64,000 nucleotides of DNA from Chryseobacterium nepalense (GTDB taxonomy: Bacteria; Bacteroidota; Bacteroidia; Flavobacteriales; Weeksellaceae). The DNA lies in the NCBI RefSeq assembly GCF_023195755.1, contig NZ_CP096203.1, forward strand, positions 372,001-436,000. The letters run 5' to 3'. Position 1 is the stretch's first letter; the number at the start of each line of letters is the position of its first letter. The notes below the pieces were generated by a model that saw nothing but the letters and a program-made list of their open reading frames with translations, searched no databases and was not told the DNA's origin. A program made the translations under genes and the position numbers. Shown here piece by piece: positions 25,566 through 34,456 of the stretch.

Positions 25566-26402
25566 ATGAAAAAATTATTTGACGAACTTTCTTTCAAAGT
25601 AAGTAAAGAGACCACAAAACAGTACAGCACCAGTTTTTCACTGGGAATCCTTGCTCTTTCTTCCGCTATCAGAAATCCTATCTATGCTATTTACGGATAT
25701 GTACGTCTGGCTGATGAAATTGTAGACAGCTTCCATGATTATGACAAAGAAAAGCTGCTCCGTAAGTTTAAAAAAGATACTTTTAATGCATTGGAAGACG
25801 GGATTTCTCTAAATCCTATTCTCCAGTCTTTTCAGGAAACCGTCCATCAATATGATATTGATGAAAGCCTTATTCATCAGTTTTTGAAAAGTATGGAAAT
25901 GGATCTTCAGAAAATAGATTATAATTCGGATCTTTACAAAGAGTATATATTGGGATCTGCAGAAGTGGTGGGATTAATGTGTCTTCAGATTTTTGTAAAT
26001 GGAGACAAGGAACAGTACGAAAAGCTTAAGCCATATGCTATGATTTTAGGATCGGCTTTCCAGAAAGTAAATTTTTTACGGGATATGAAGGACGATTATT
26101 ACACGTTGGGAAGGGTGTATTTTCCGGGACTGGACATGACATACTTTGACAACAATGTGAAATCATCAATTGAAAAAGAAATTGAAGAAGAATTCAGACA
26201 GGCATTGATCGGTATTAAAATGCTTCCGCCTTCATCTAGATTCGGGGTGTATCTTGCATACAGATATTACATATCCTTATTCAGGAAAATCAAAAGAAAA
26301 TCTGCCCAGAATATATTAAACGGAAGAATAAGAATATCCAACGGCGCGAAAATTTCTTTAATGATGAGCTGCTATGTTCAGTACAAAACTTCTTTATTTT
26401 AA
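25566..26402 (+). CDS. crtB: Phytoene synthase
   Basis: Joins two geranylgeranyl diphosphates into phytoene. From ATG 25566 it has 278 aa. Both Asp-rich Mg-binding motifs are present: LADEIVDSF (near residue 52) and NFLRDMKDDYYTLGRVYFP (near 175). A TTG at 25557 is in frame but overlaps the crtI stop, and the ATG matches the family start (KKLFDELSFKVSKETTKQYS). No GGPP synthase gene lies in the window, so the precursor must come from elsewhere. Confidence 0.96.
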   Translation: MKKLFDELSFKVSKETTKQYSTSFSLGILALSSAIRNPIYAIYGYVRLADEIVDSFHDYDKEKLLRKFKKDTFNALEDGISLNPILQSFQETVHQYDIDESLIHQFLKSMEMDLQKIDYNSDLYKEYILGSAEVVGLMCLQIFVNGDKEQYEKLKPYAMILGSAFQKVNFLRDMKDDYYTLGRVYFPGLDMTYFDNNVKSSIEKEIEEEFRQALIGIKMLPPSSRFGVYLAYRYYISLFRKIKRKSAQNILNGRIRISNGAKISLMMSCYVQYKTSLF

Positions 26403-26424
26403 GATTAATAAATACAACTAAAAA

Positions 26425-26880
26425 ATGAATTTTCTCATTGTAGTAGCAACTTTTTTTGTGATGGAAGGAATAACCTGGCTCACACACAAATACATTATGC
26501 ACGGATTTTTATGGTCTCTGCACAAAGACCATCATGACCACAGCAATGACGGCCATATGGAAAAAAACGATTACTTTTTTGTAATCTTTGCAGTTCCGAC
26601 TATTCTTTTGATGTATTACGGGACTGTTCAGGGATTTAATTACTGGTTCTATATAGCGATAGGCATTGCCCTTTATGGGATGGCCTATTTTTTTGTACAT
26701 GATATTTTTATTCATCAGCGGATAAAATTTTTACGTGATACACAAAACCCGTATTTACTTGCTATCAGAAGAGCGCACAAACAGCATCATAAGCATATCG
26801 GAAAGGAGAAAGGGGAGTGTTTCGGTTTTCTTTGGGTGCCTGTAAAATATTTTAAATTATATTTTAATAAAAATAAATAG
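26425..26880 (+). CDS. crtZ: Beta-carotene hydroxylase
   Basis: 151-aa non-heme di-iron membrane hydroxylase that converts beta-carotene to zeaxanthin. The four histidine clusters are present: THKYIMH, HKDHHDH, HDIFIHQR, and RRAHKQHHKH. Three to four membrane segments lie between them. It ends directly before the cyclase start at 26881. Confidence 0.95.
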   Translation: MNFLIVVATFFVMEGITWLTHKYIMHGFLWSLHKDHHDHSNDGHMEKNDYFFVIFAVPTILLMYYGTVQGFNYWFYIAIGIALYGMAYFFVHDIFIHQRIKFLRDTQNPYLLAIRRAHKQHHKHIGKEKGECFGFLWVPVKYFKLYFNKNK

Positions 26881-27594
26881 ATGCAGCAATATACCTATCT
26901 TCTTATTAATTTTTTTACGGTCATCGTCTGTTTTATTTTTTCATTTCATTATAAGATTAAATTCAACAGGTATTTCGGTGCTTTTTTAGCTGCTTCATTA
27001 ATTGTCGGAGTGGTATTTGTTGCCTGGGATGCGTGGTTTACAAAAATAGGAGTGTGGTGGTTCAATGACCAATATCTTTTAGGAATACGTTTTGCCGGAC
27101 TTCCCCTGGAAGAGCTGCTTTTCTTTATCTGTATTCCTTTTGCCTGTCTTTTTACCTATTTCTGTTTGGATAAATTTTTTAAACTCGACTGGAAGCCGCT
27201 TCCGGAGAAAATTTTTGTAATAATAAGTATTATTATTGCTTTATGTATTGCACTCTGGTTCAGGGAAAAGATTTATACCTTTATTACTTTTCTGTCAACA
27301 GTCTGTAGCCTTTTTATTTTAAAATTTTTATTGAAAGTAAGATGGATCGGAAAAGTTTCTTTTGTTTACCTTCTTCTAATGCCGGGTTTTCTGATGGTCA
27401 ACGGAATATTGACAGGCACCGGACTGGAATCTCCCATCGTAAACTACAATCCCGAAGAGTTTATGGGGATCAGAATATTAACTATTCCTGTAGAAGATAC
27501 GGTCTATGGCTATGAACTTATTCTTTGGAATATTTTTCTTTTTCAAATGTTTAAAAAATCTAAAACTAACTCCTTGGTCGAAGTGGAGGCATAA
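26881..27594 (+). CDS. crtYcd: Lycopene cyclase, fused CrtYcd type
   Basis: 237 aa, six to seven membrane helices in two repeated halves, the fused form of the heterodimeric (CrtYc/CrtYd) lycopene cyclases. Signature stretches are PLEELLFFICIPFACLF in the first half and a related IPVEDTVYGYELILWN in the second, each carrying the conserved acidic pair. It cyclises both ends of lycopene to give beta-carotene for CrtZ. Last gene of the operon; no terminator was seen before the repeat-rich region. Confidence 0.93.
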   Translation: MQQYTYLLINFFTVIVCFIFSFHYKIKFNRYFGAFLAASLIVGVVFVAWDAWFTKIGVWWFNDQYLLGIRFAGLPLEELLFFICIPFACLFTYFCLDKFFKLDWKPLPEKIFVIISIIIALCIALWFREKIYTFITFLSTVCSLFILKFLLKVRWIGKVSFVYLLLMPGFLMVNGILTGTGLESPIVNYNPEEFMGIRILTIPVEDTVYGYELILWNIFLFQMFKKSKTNSLVEVEA

Positions 27595-27636
27595 TTCAAC
27601 AGGTTTAAATCATATTTGAACAGTTAAAATAATGAA

Positions 27637-28235
27637 CCGATGACGCTCCGTAATGTTACGGACAGGTATTCAGGCTAATCGATGACGTTTTTTAATGCTC
27701 CGGATATTTACATAACACTTCGGATGAGTAATTAACGTTTCGAAAAGGTTAAACAACCCCAAAAGATACATTATTTACCTTAACCGGATCATTATACTAT
27801 GCCATCAGATGGCTGTGTAAACCTATATACTATCGCGAATTACTCATCCGAAGCATTCTGAAATAGGTCGTGATGAATGTGAAACCTCTCCGGACAGATA
27901 AACCATGTCTCGCGATACGTTATACAACCCCGAAATACACGTCCTGAACCCCGCCGGACAGGTTACTAAATGTCGTCGGATAGGTTATACAACCTATCTG
28001 TTGAGGTGAAAAACATCTCCAGATCATCAAATTACGTGTGCAGATAGGTGAACAACGTCTCACAATACGTTATATAACCCCAAAATATACGTCCTGAACC
28101 CCGCCGGATACGTTACTAACATGGTCTGAGAGGTTATACGACCTATCTGTTACGGTAAATAACGCCTCCGGACCATTAAACAACGTCTCTCGATAGGTCC
28201 GGAACCTGTTTGGAAATATTTTTAATGGATCGAAA
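27637..28235. repeat. Degenerate 21-bp tandem array, about 28 units
   Basis: Successive units of 21 nt (a few 20, 22 or 24) align to a loose consensus: CCGGATA, then (C/G)GTTATAC, then AAC(C/G)(C/T)CT. Best-preserved units lie between 27880 and 28200. One unit is a perfect palindrome, GATAGGTT-ATAC-AACCTATC (27979-27998). A 150-bp block (from 27932) is repeated from 28082 at about 75% identity by eye. No ORF of 60 codons exists on either strand. The 21-bp spacing equals two helical turns, which would put all units on one face of the DNA. The role is unknown. Confidence 0.75.
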
Positions 28236-28538
28236 TGCAGTAAAAAACTCAGGAATCCGCTTCTATATAATGTAAAGGTGCTTCAAAATTAAAAAATATC
28301 CTCAATTCAATAGGGGCGTGCTTAGCCCGCTTTTCTCTACCAAACTCTACATTCGACTTTAACCAAAATTTAAAAATAAATTTTATACAAATTCGAACTC
28401 AATTTCTTTTTCAGGAATACACAATTCTTTATTAAAGCGAATAAGGAGTTAATAAATTTACGGTATTACGTAAAATATTCCATTCTGTGTTTTATTTAAT
28501 GTATTACAAATCAATATTTTAAGTCTTTAGGTTGTTTT
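28236..28538. other. AT-rich spacer upstream of the hydrolase operon
   Basis: No gene is visible. It contains a short GC-richer hairpin, GGGC-GTGCTTA-GCCC (28313-28327), in a context that looks like a decayed dispersed repeat, and then an AT-rich stretch leading to the promoter element at 28539. Confidence 0.4.
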
Positions 28539-28554
28539 TTGGCATTAGTCAGGG
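28539..28554 (+). promoter_or_regulatory. Sigma-54-like element, hydrolase operon
   Basis: TTGGCATTAGTCAGGG after a T tract: GG-N10-GG, with a canonical -24 half and an imperfect -12. It lies 31 nt before the start codon, the right distance for a short leader. The operon ends near a sigma-54 activator gene pair. Confidence 0.35.
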
Positions 28555-28584
28555 AAATAAATATAACCTTTAAAATATTTTATC

Positions 28585-29523
28585 ATGAAAAAAACTAAAC
28601 CCATTATCGCAGTTGCTGTTTTATCGGCCCTTATGTTTGTTTCCTGCACAAAGGCAAGCAAATCAGAAAATCAATCCCAGGATGCAGCACAGACTACTAC
28701 CCAGGCAAGAGCAGAATACATCGAAGTTGAGCCCAATGTAAGGCTTCACGTAACCGACCTAGGTGAAGGAAAACCGGTTGTTTTAATTCACGGATATCCT
28801 GTGAGCGACGCTTCATGGGAATATCAGTATCTTCCTTTAATCAAGGCAGGACACCGTGTGATCGGGATTACTTTGAGAGGATTCGGACAATCGGATAAAC
28901 CATACGGAAAATACAATTACGACCAGTTTGCTTCTGATATTAAAACGGTTTTAGACAAATTGGATATCAAAGATGCTACGTTAGGCGGGCACTCAATGGG
29001 CGGCGCTATCGCTTTGCATTACGTGGCAAAATATAACGCTGCTCATGTAAGCAAGTTAGCATTGTTTGCTGCTGCAGCACCTGTTCATACCAAAAAACCG
29101 GATTATCCTTATCCATTATTTACCAAAGAAGAAATCACCAAATGGGTAGACCTTGTCAGCGTAGACAGACCTGGATTACTGAACACCATTGGTGAAAGAT
29201 TCGTTTTATCTCCAACTTCTGTTTCACCGGGTATTGGTGCCTGGTTAGGCGGAATCGAAATGCAGTCATCGGCATATGCCATGGAACAGGCATTAATCGC
29301 TTTACGGGATGAAGATTTAAGAGGTGACCTGCCGAAAATTAAAATTCCAACCCTTATCATGCAGGCAAAACAGGACCGGATTGTGGCGTATGCTTTAGCA
29401 GAGGAAATGAACAAAGCCATCAAAGGATCTACCTTAATTCCTTTTGAAAACAGCGGACACGCATTATTCCTGGAAGAAAAGGATAAATTCAATGCAGAAC
29501 TCCTTAAGTTTTTAAAACAATAA
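28585..29523 (+). CDS. Alpha/beta hydrolase, lipoprotein
   Basis: 312 aa with a lipobox (LMFVSC) at about residue 22 and a Ser/Gln/Thr-rich linker, so membrane-tethered in the periplasm or outer membrane. The core resembles non-heme haloperoxidase/esterase-type hydrolases: VLIHGYPVSDASWEYQ (oxyanion loop), nucleophile S137 in GGHSMGGA, acid in MQAKQDRIV, H292 in SGHALFLEE. The substrate is unknown. First gene of an eight-gene same-strand run. A terminator follows at once, so downstream genes may depend on read-through or on another promoter. Confidence 0.9.
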   Translation: MKKTKPIIAVAVLSALMFVSCTKASKSENQSQDAAQTTTQARAEYIEVEPNVRLHVTDLGEGKPVVLIHGYPVSDASWEYQYLPLIKAGHRVIGITLRGFGQSDKPYGKYNYDQFASDIKTVLDKLDIKDATLGGHSMGGAIALHYVAKYNAAHVSKLALFAAAAPVHTKKPDYPYPLFTKEEITKWVDLVSVDRPGLLNTIGERFVLSPTSVSPGIGAWLGGIEMQSSAYAMEQALIALRDEDLRGDLPKIKIPTLIMQAKQDRIVAYALAEEMNKAIKGSTLIPFENSGHALFLEEKDKFNAELLKFLKQ

Positions 29524-29532
29524 TTAGCCCCG

Positions 29533-29568
29533 ATTGCCTGTGGCTGAAGTTGCGGGCAATTTTTTTTT
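29533..29568 (+). terminator. Terminator after the alpha/beta hydrolase
   Basis: ATTGCC pairs with GGCAAT across a 16-nt loop, followed by nine T residues, about 10 nt after the stop. It may attenuate expression of the following genes. Confidence 0.65.
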
Positions 29569-29604
29569 AAGATTTAAATACATATTTAACCAAAATAAAC
29601 TTTT

Positions 29605-30237
29605 ATGAAACCATCTACAAACTTATTATCACCGGAGAATCACGCATTGGTACTGATTGATTTTGAAGGACAAATGGCATTTGCCACAAAAAGTATCGCC
29701 ATCAGCGAATTAAGAAATAATGTCGCCATCATTTGCGGAGCATCAAAAATATTCAATGTTCCTACCGTTGTAACAACCGTTGCCGAACAAAGTTTTTCGG
29801 GTCCTGCATTTCCTGAAGTTCAGGAAGCCTATCCTATGGAAACTTCAAACTATATCGACCGTACTACCATGAATACCTGGGAAGACGAAGCGGCTTACAA
29901 AGCCATTACAGGGACTCAAAAACAGAAACTTGTTCTTGCAGGTTTATGGACAGGGGTATGTATCGTAGGCCCAGCCTTGTCTGCGCTGGAAGAAAATTAT
30001 GATGTATATGTCATTACAGATGCCTGCGGCGATGTAAGCGATGAAGCTCATGAAAGAGCTATACAACGTATGATCCACGCTGGTGTGAAACCTGTAACTT
30101 CTGTACAGTATCTGTTGGAGCTTCAGAGAGACTGGGCCCGTCAGGAAACTTATGTAGCGGTAACCGACCTGATGAAAAAATACGGAGGATCGTACGGACT
30201 GGGAATTCACTATGCTCACAATATGCTGAATCATTAA
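29605..30237 (+). CDS. Isochorismatase-family hydrolase
   Basis: 210-aa cysteine hydrolase of the YcaC/isochorismatase-like type. The triad is visible: Asp in LVLIDFEGQMAF (near residue 19), Lys within the KQKLVLAGLW segment, and nucleophile C119 in WTGVCIVGPAL. No signal peptide. Members act on amides or cyclic C-N bonds or are of unknown role. The adjacent amidohydrolase suggests a shared pathway, but the substrate is not evident. Confidence 0.88.
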   Translation: MKPSTNLLSPENHALVLIDFEGQMAFATKSIAISELRNNVAIICGASKIFNVPTVVTTVAEQSFSGPAFPEVQEAYPMETSNYIDRTTMNTWEDEAAYKAITGTQKQKLVLAGLWTGVCIVGPALSALEENYDVYVITDACGDVSDEAHERAIQRMIHAGVKPVTSVQYLLELQRDWARQETYVAVTDLMKKYGGSYGLGIHYAHNMLNH

Positions 30238-30251
30238 TATTTAAAATTAAA

Positions 30252-31637
30252 ATGTTGAAGTCTTCATATTTCATATCCTGCCTCTCCGGAATTTTAATGG
30301 TTATCTTGTTTTCGGGAAAGATCTCTGCGCAGTCTTTTAAGCTGTTGCGATACGATGAAAACTATGAATATCTCAAAGATTCTTCAGGCACTTTTTATAA
30401 TAAGGTGAAATTTCTCCCGCTTAATAATGAGAAAAATATCTATTTATCTTTTGGGGGAGAAGCACGGTATGAATATGTCGATTTCAACAATGAAGACTGG
30501 GGCAGGCTGAATCTCGGACACAATAACTTTTTCCTCCAACGGTATGATCTTCATGCAGATCTTCATTTTGGAGAACGTGTCAGAATATTTTCACAAATGC
30601 GGAGCGCCTTGCAGAGCGGAAGAAAAAATGGTCCCCGAGGAATTGACGAAGATGAGCTGAGCATTCAGAATCTCTTTGTTGATGTTAAAGCTTTTAAAAG
30701 CCAGGATAAAAATCTCGTTTTTCGTGTAGGAAGACAGGAACTGGATTACGGTTCTGGGAGATTAATATCCGTAAGGGAAGGCCCGAATGTAAGGCTTTCA
30801 TTCACCGGAGCCAAACTGATGTATGAGCAGAAGGATTTTTCGGTGGATGCATTTGTGATGATGGCAGACAGCATTAACGCCGGAGTTTTTGATAATAAAA
30901 TATCGAAACAGCTTAACCTTTGGGGAGCTTATTCTAAAATCATCTTTCAGAAAGCCGGGAATCTGGATATGTATTATCTGGGAATCCGCAGGGATAATGC
31001 GGTTTTCGAAGCAGGAATTGCCAAAGAAAAACGACATACACTCGGTGCACGTTTCTGGAAATACGGCGGAGGATTCATCTACAACCTGGAAGCTGCCTAC
31101 CAGTTCGGAACTTTCGGGGATAAGGCGATTCGCGCATGGACAGGCTCTGTAGATCTTGGATATTTATTTGAAAATATAAAGTTTAAACCCAGCATTAATC
31201 TCCGCAATGATTATATCTCGGGAGACCGTTCCAAAGATGACAATACGCTTCAGACCTTTAATCCTCTGTATCCGAAAGGCGGGTATTTCGGGTTCAGTCC
31301 GCAGGTTGGACCAGTGAATCTTATTGATATTCATCCTTACGTTACGTTAGATCTTTCTTCAAAGCTTAAAATGCAGGCAGATGTTGTGTTCAACTGGAGA
31401 TATTCTCTTCAGGATGGGGTCTACAGACCAAGCGGAGCCCTGAATCGTCCGGGCAGCAGCTCTGATAAAAGATATATCGGGACGGCATATTTAACCAATT
31501 TTACGTACAGTTTTAACAAATATATGGCATTGGTAAGCGGTATCCAGTATTTCAGGAAAGGAGCTTTCATTGAAGACATTATTCCCGGAGCTAAAAGCGG
31601 CGTATTTTATAATATCCGTTTAGGCCTTAAATTTTAA
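30252..31637 (+). CDS. Outer-membrane porin, alginate-export type
   Basis: 461 aa with a signal peptide ending around KISAQS. After that, alternating amphipathic strands rich in Tyr, Phe and Gly and a final strand ending NIRLGLKF, as expected for an outer-membrane barrel. Motifs such as YLSFGGEARYEYVDF, RVGRQELDYGSGRLIS and GPNVRLSFTGAKLMY match the Alginate_exp family, which in many bacteria serves as a general anion or substrate channel. Probably admits the substrate of the neighbouring hydrolases. It starts 14 nt after the isochorismatase-like gene. Confidence 0.87.
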   Translation: MLKSSYFISCLSGILMVILFSGKISAQSFKLLRYDENYEYLKDSSGTFYNKVKFLPLNNEKNIYLSFGGEARYEYVDFNNEDWGRLNLGHNNFFLQRYDLHADLHFGERVRIFSQMRSALQSGRKNGPRGIDEDELSIQNLFVDVKAFKSQDKNLVFRVGRQELDYGSGRLISVREGPNVRLSFTGAKLMYEQKDFSVDAFVMMADSINAGVFDNKISKQLNLWGAYSKIIFQKAGNLDMYYLGIRRDNAVFEAGIAKEKRHTLGARFWKYGGGFIYNLEAAYQFGTFGDKAIRAWTGSVDLGYLFENIKFKPSINLRNDYISGDRSKDDNTLQTFNPLYPKGGYFGFSPQVGPVNLIDIHPYVTLDLSSKLKMQADVVFNWRYSLQDGVYRPSGALNRPGSSSDKRYIGTAYLTNFTYSFNKYMALVSGIQYFRKGAFIEDIIPGAKSGVFYNIRLGLKF

Positions 31638-31808
31638 TTATCACTTAAAAAAAATAAACTTTCTATTTAACCACAACAGTATTTAAAAATCTTTGATTTT
31701 TATTCTTTTGAGAGCTTTGTTTATCTAAACTTTAAAATAATCTTTTGTCTCTTTTGCGGTTAAAATCAAATTAGTTTAAAAGGTAAAATCACTAAAAACT
31801 ACTTTATT

Positions 31809-32555
31809 ATGCAAAATATAATATCAAAATATTTCGGAATCTCAAAAGTATTGCTTGTTGCAGTACTTGTAGGAGGTTCAATAACAAATTATGTTTCGGC
31901 TCAACAAACAGCAGAGGTAAAAACAGCCATTGGTACAAAGAAAGTATGGGGAACAATAGATGGCGTGACCATTGAAGGTCTGGTGAACGGTCCTTCAGCA
32001 GCCGTGGCAGATCTCCAGATTGCCTGCGTTTTTGAATATACGGAAGGTGATATTTTTAAATCTCCGGCACTTCCTGCAGAACTGAACGGAATGGTACATT
32101 TGGATGAAGCATTAAAAGGAATCATCACAGAAGTAAGAAAAACCGGAAAATTCAAAGGCTATGCTTTAGAAACATTACTGATGGATCCTCCGAAAGGAAG
32201 TATGGGTTCTAAAAAACTCCTGCTCATCGGGCTTGGCGACAGAAATAATTTCGATGCGGAATTAATGAAAAAAGTGGGTGCTGTAGCCATGAGAGAAGCA
32301 TTAAGACTGAAAGTTCAGACCGTTTCATTTGCCAGTGACATTAAGGATGCCGGTATTGATTCTCCTACAGCACTTGTTGCCGGAAATGTTGTTTTAGGCG
32401 CATTTGATGCCTACCGTGCACAAGAATACCTGAATACTCAGCACGTATCGGAGAAAATGACGGTGAAAAAGCTGATCTTATTGGCCGGCCCTTCATTTTT
32501 TACGGTTGCCGGGGGCGGAATTAAAGAGGCGATTGATCAACTTAATGCTAAATAA
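31809..32555 (+). CDS. Exported stand-alone M17 N-terminal domain protein
   Basis: 248 aa with a signal peptide (cleavage near YVSAQQ). The remainder matches only the N-terminal, macro-like domain of leucyl aminopeptidases: LVNGPSAAVADLQIACVFEYTEG, KLLLIGLGDRNNFDAELMKKVG, AMREALRLKVQTVSFASD. The metal-binding peptidase domain is absent, and the gene ends cleanly 2 nt before the amidohydrolase, so this is a natural single-domain form and not a broken gene. It cannot be a peptidase; a binding or scaffolding role is possible. Confidence 0.82.
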   Translation: MQNIISKYFGISKVLLVAVLVGGSITNYVSAQQTAEVKTAIGTKKVWGTIDGVTIEGLVNGPSAAVADLQIACVFEYTEGDIFKSPALPAELNGMVHLDEALKGIITEVRKTGKFKGYALETLLMDPPKGSMGSKKLLLIGLGDRNNFDAELMKKVGAVAMREALRLKVQTVSFASDIKDAGIDSPTALVAGNVVLGAFDAYRAQEYLNTQHVSEKMTVKKLILLAGPSFFTVAGGGIKEAIDQLNAK

Positions 32556-32557
32556 CC

Positions 32558-34447
32558 ATGACAGCAGATCTTATTTTATATAACGGCAAAATCCACAGCT
32601 TCAGCAATGAAGTTCAGGATATTTCGGCAGTTGCCATTAAGAATGGAAAAATTATCGCAGTAGGAAATGATGAATTGACTGATCAGTTTGCCGGTGAAAC
32701 GACCAGAATCATCGACCTTAAAAAGAAAAGAGTAGTTCCGGGAATCAATGATTCGCATATTCATTTGATCCGTGGCGGACTGAATTATAATCTTGAATTA
32801 AGATGGGATGGTGTACCTTCACTCGCCGATGCATTGCGTATGCTGAAAGAGCAGGTAGACCGTACACCGTCTCCGCAATGGGTGCGTGTCGTTGGCGGCT
32901 GGTCAGAGTTTCAGTTTGCGGAAAGAAGAATGCCGACGCTGGAAGAGATTAATGCAATTGCTCCTGAAACGCCTGTTTTTATCCTTCATCTTTATGACAG
33001 AGCACTGATGAACAGAGCAGCTCTGAAAGCAGTGGGATATACTAAAAATACACCAGCTCCTACCGGAGGGCAGATCGAACGCGATTCTAATGGAGAGCCG
33101 ACAGGATTGATTATCGCAACACCAAATGCCATGATTTTGTATTCAACACTGGCTAAAGGTCCCAAGCTTTCTTACGAACATCAGCTGAACTCTACAAGAC
33201 ACTTTATGAAAGAGCTCAACCGCTTCGGAATAACCAGCGTTATCGATGCTGGCGGAGGTTTTCAGAATTTCCCGGATGATTATCAGGTGGTGAATGAATT
33301 GAATCAGAAGAAACAGTTGACGGTAAGAATTGCCTATAATTTATTCACCCAAAAACCAAAACATGAGTTTGAGGATTTCAGTGAATGGATTGATACGGTA
33401 AAACTCTATCAGGGTGACGATATGTATCGCCACAACGGTGCCGGGGAAATGTTGGTTTTCTCTGCGGCAGATTTCGAAGACTTTTTACAGCCAAGACCTG
33501 ATCTTCCCGAAAATATGGAAGATGAATTGGAAAAGGTTGTTCGTTTGCTCGTTGAAAACCGTTGGCCTTTCAGGCTGCATGCTACCTATGATGAAAGTAT
33601 CTCCAGGTTTTTAAATGTTTTTGAAAAGATCAATAAGGAGATTCCGTTCAATGGGCTGCCATGGATTTTCGATCATGCGGAAACGATCAGCGAAAGAAAT
33701 ATTGAAAGAGTGAAAAATCTTGGTGGTGGCATCGCCATACAAAGCAGAATGGCCTATCAGGGAGAATATTTTACCGACCGTTATGGCTCAGCGGCTGCAG
33801 AAAATACACCGCCGGTAAAGAAAATGATTGCCATGGAAGTGCCTGTAGGAGCAGGATCTGATGCCACAAGAGTGAGCAGCTATAATCCCTGGGTTTCTAT
33901 GTATTGGTTAACAGCCGGTAAAACGGTTGGCGGTCTTCAGCTGTATCAGGAATCAAGGCTGGACAGAAGAACAGCATTAGAACTTTATACCAAAGGAAGC
34001 GCGTGGTTTTCTCAGGAGCATCATAAAAAAGGAGATATAAAAGTAGGAATGCTCGCCGATCTGGCGGTTCTTGATAAAGATTATTTCACCATCGATGAAG
34101 AAGATATTAAAAATATTGAAGCTGAAATGACGGTGGTAGACGGTAACATTGTTTACGCAAAAGGAGAATTTTCATCATTTGCGCCACCTTCTGTTCCCAT
34201 CCTTCCGGAATGGTCGCCGACGAATCTGTATAACGGCTATTATCCTGTAGGAGGACACACTCAGAAGGAAATTGAAAAGAATTCAAAATCCACGCAGAAA
34301 GTGCCGCTGAATTCCCAGATTCACAGTTGTGTAGGAAGTTGTGATGTGCATTCCCATAATCATGATCAGGCAAGGATGAGCAACCTACCGGTTAATAACT
34401 ATCATGCGTTTTGGGGAGCTTTAGGATGTTCGTGTTTTGCTTTTTAA
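32558..34447 (+). CDS. YtcJ-like amidohydrolase with a Cys/His-rich tail
   Basis: 629 aa, amidohydrolase family 3. The metal-site start NDSHIHLIRGG is near residue 66, HATYDE near 345, IFDHAETI near 370, and GAGSDATR near 430, with the late beta-domain motif GMLADLAVLDKDYFTI. No signal peptide. The last 50 residues are unusual: a CVGSC pair, HSHNHD, and a terminal CSC (4 Cys and several His), which could hold an extra metal. The reaction is unknown; the family hydrolyses amide or ester bonds of small molecules. Confidence 0.88.
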   Translation: MTADLILYNGKIHSFSNEVQDISAVAIKNGKIIAVGNDELTDQFAGETTRIIDLKKKRVVPGINDSHIHLIRGGLNYNLELRWDGVPSLADALRMLKEQVDRTPSPQWVRVVGGWSEFQFAERRMPTLEEINAIAPETPVFILHLYDRALMNRAALKAVGYTKNTPAPTGGQIERDSNGEPTGLIIATPNAMILYSTLAKGPKLSYEHQLNSTRHFMKELNRFGITSVIDAGGGFQNFPDDYQVVNELNQKKQLTVRIAYNLFTQKPKHEFEDFSEWIDTVKLYQGDDMYRHNGAGEMLVFSAADFEDFLQPRPDLPENMEDELEKVVRLLVENRWPFRLHATYDESISRFLNVFEKINKEIPFNGLPWIFDHAETISERNIERVKNLGGGIAIQSRMAYQGEYFTDRYGSAAAENTPPVKKMIAMEVPVGAGSDATRVSSYNPWVSMYWLTAGKTVGGLQLYQESRLDRRTALELYTKGSAWFSQEHHKKGDIKVGMLADLAVLDKDYFTIDEEDIKNIEAEMTVVDGNIVYAKGEFSSFAPPSVPILPEWSPTNLYNGYYPVGGHTQKEIEKNSKSTQKVPLNSQIHSCVGSCDVHSHNHDQARMSNLPVNNYHAFWGALGCSCFAF

Positions 34448-34456
34448 ATTAAAACT

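Noticed and set aside
27902..28012. A short open frame across the 21-bp array (ATG followed by some 35 codons).
   Set aside because: It ends quickly, has no homology I recognise, and neighbouring units in the same frame contain stops.
27637..28235. The repeated look of this region suggested a CRISPR array.
   Set aside because: Units are contiguous, degenerate and about 21 nt, with no constant repeat separated by unique spacers, and no cas genes occur in the window.
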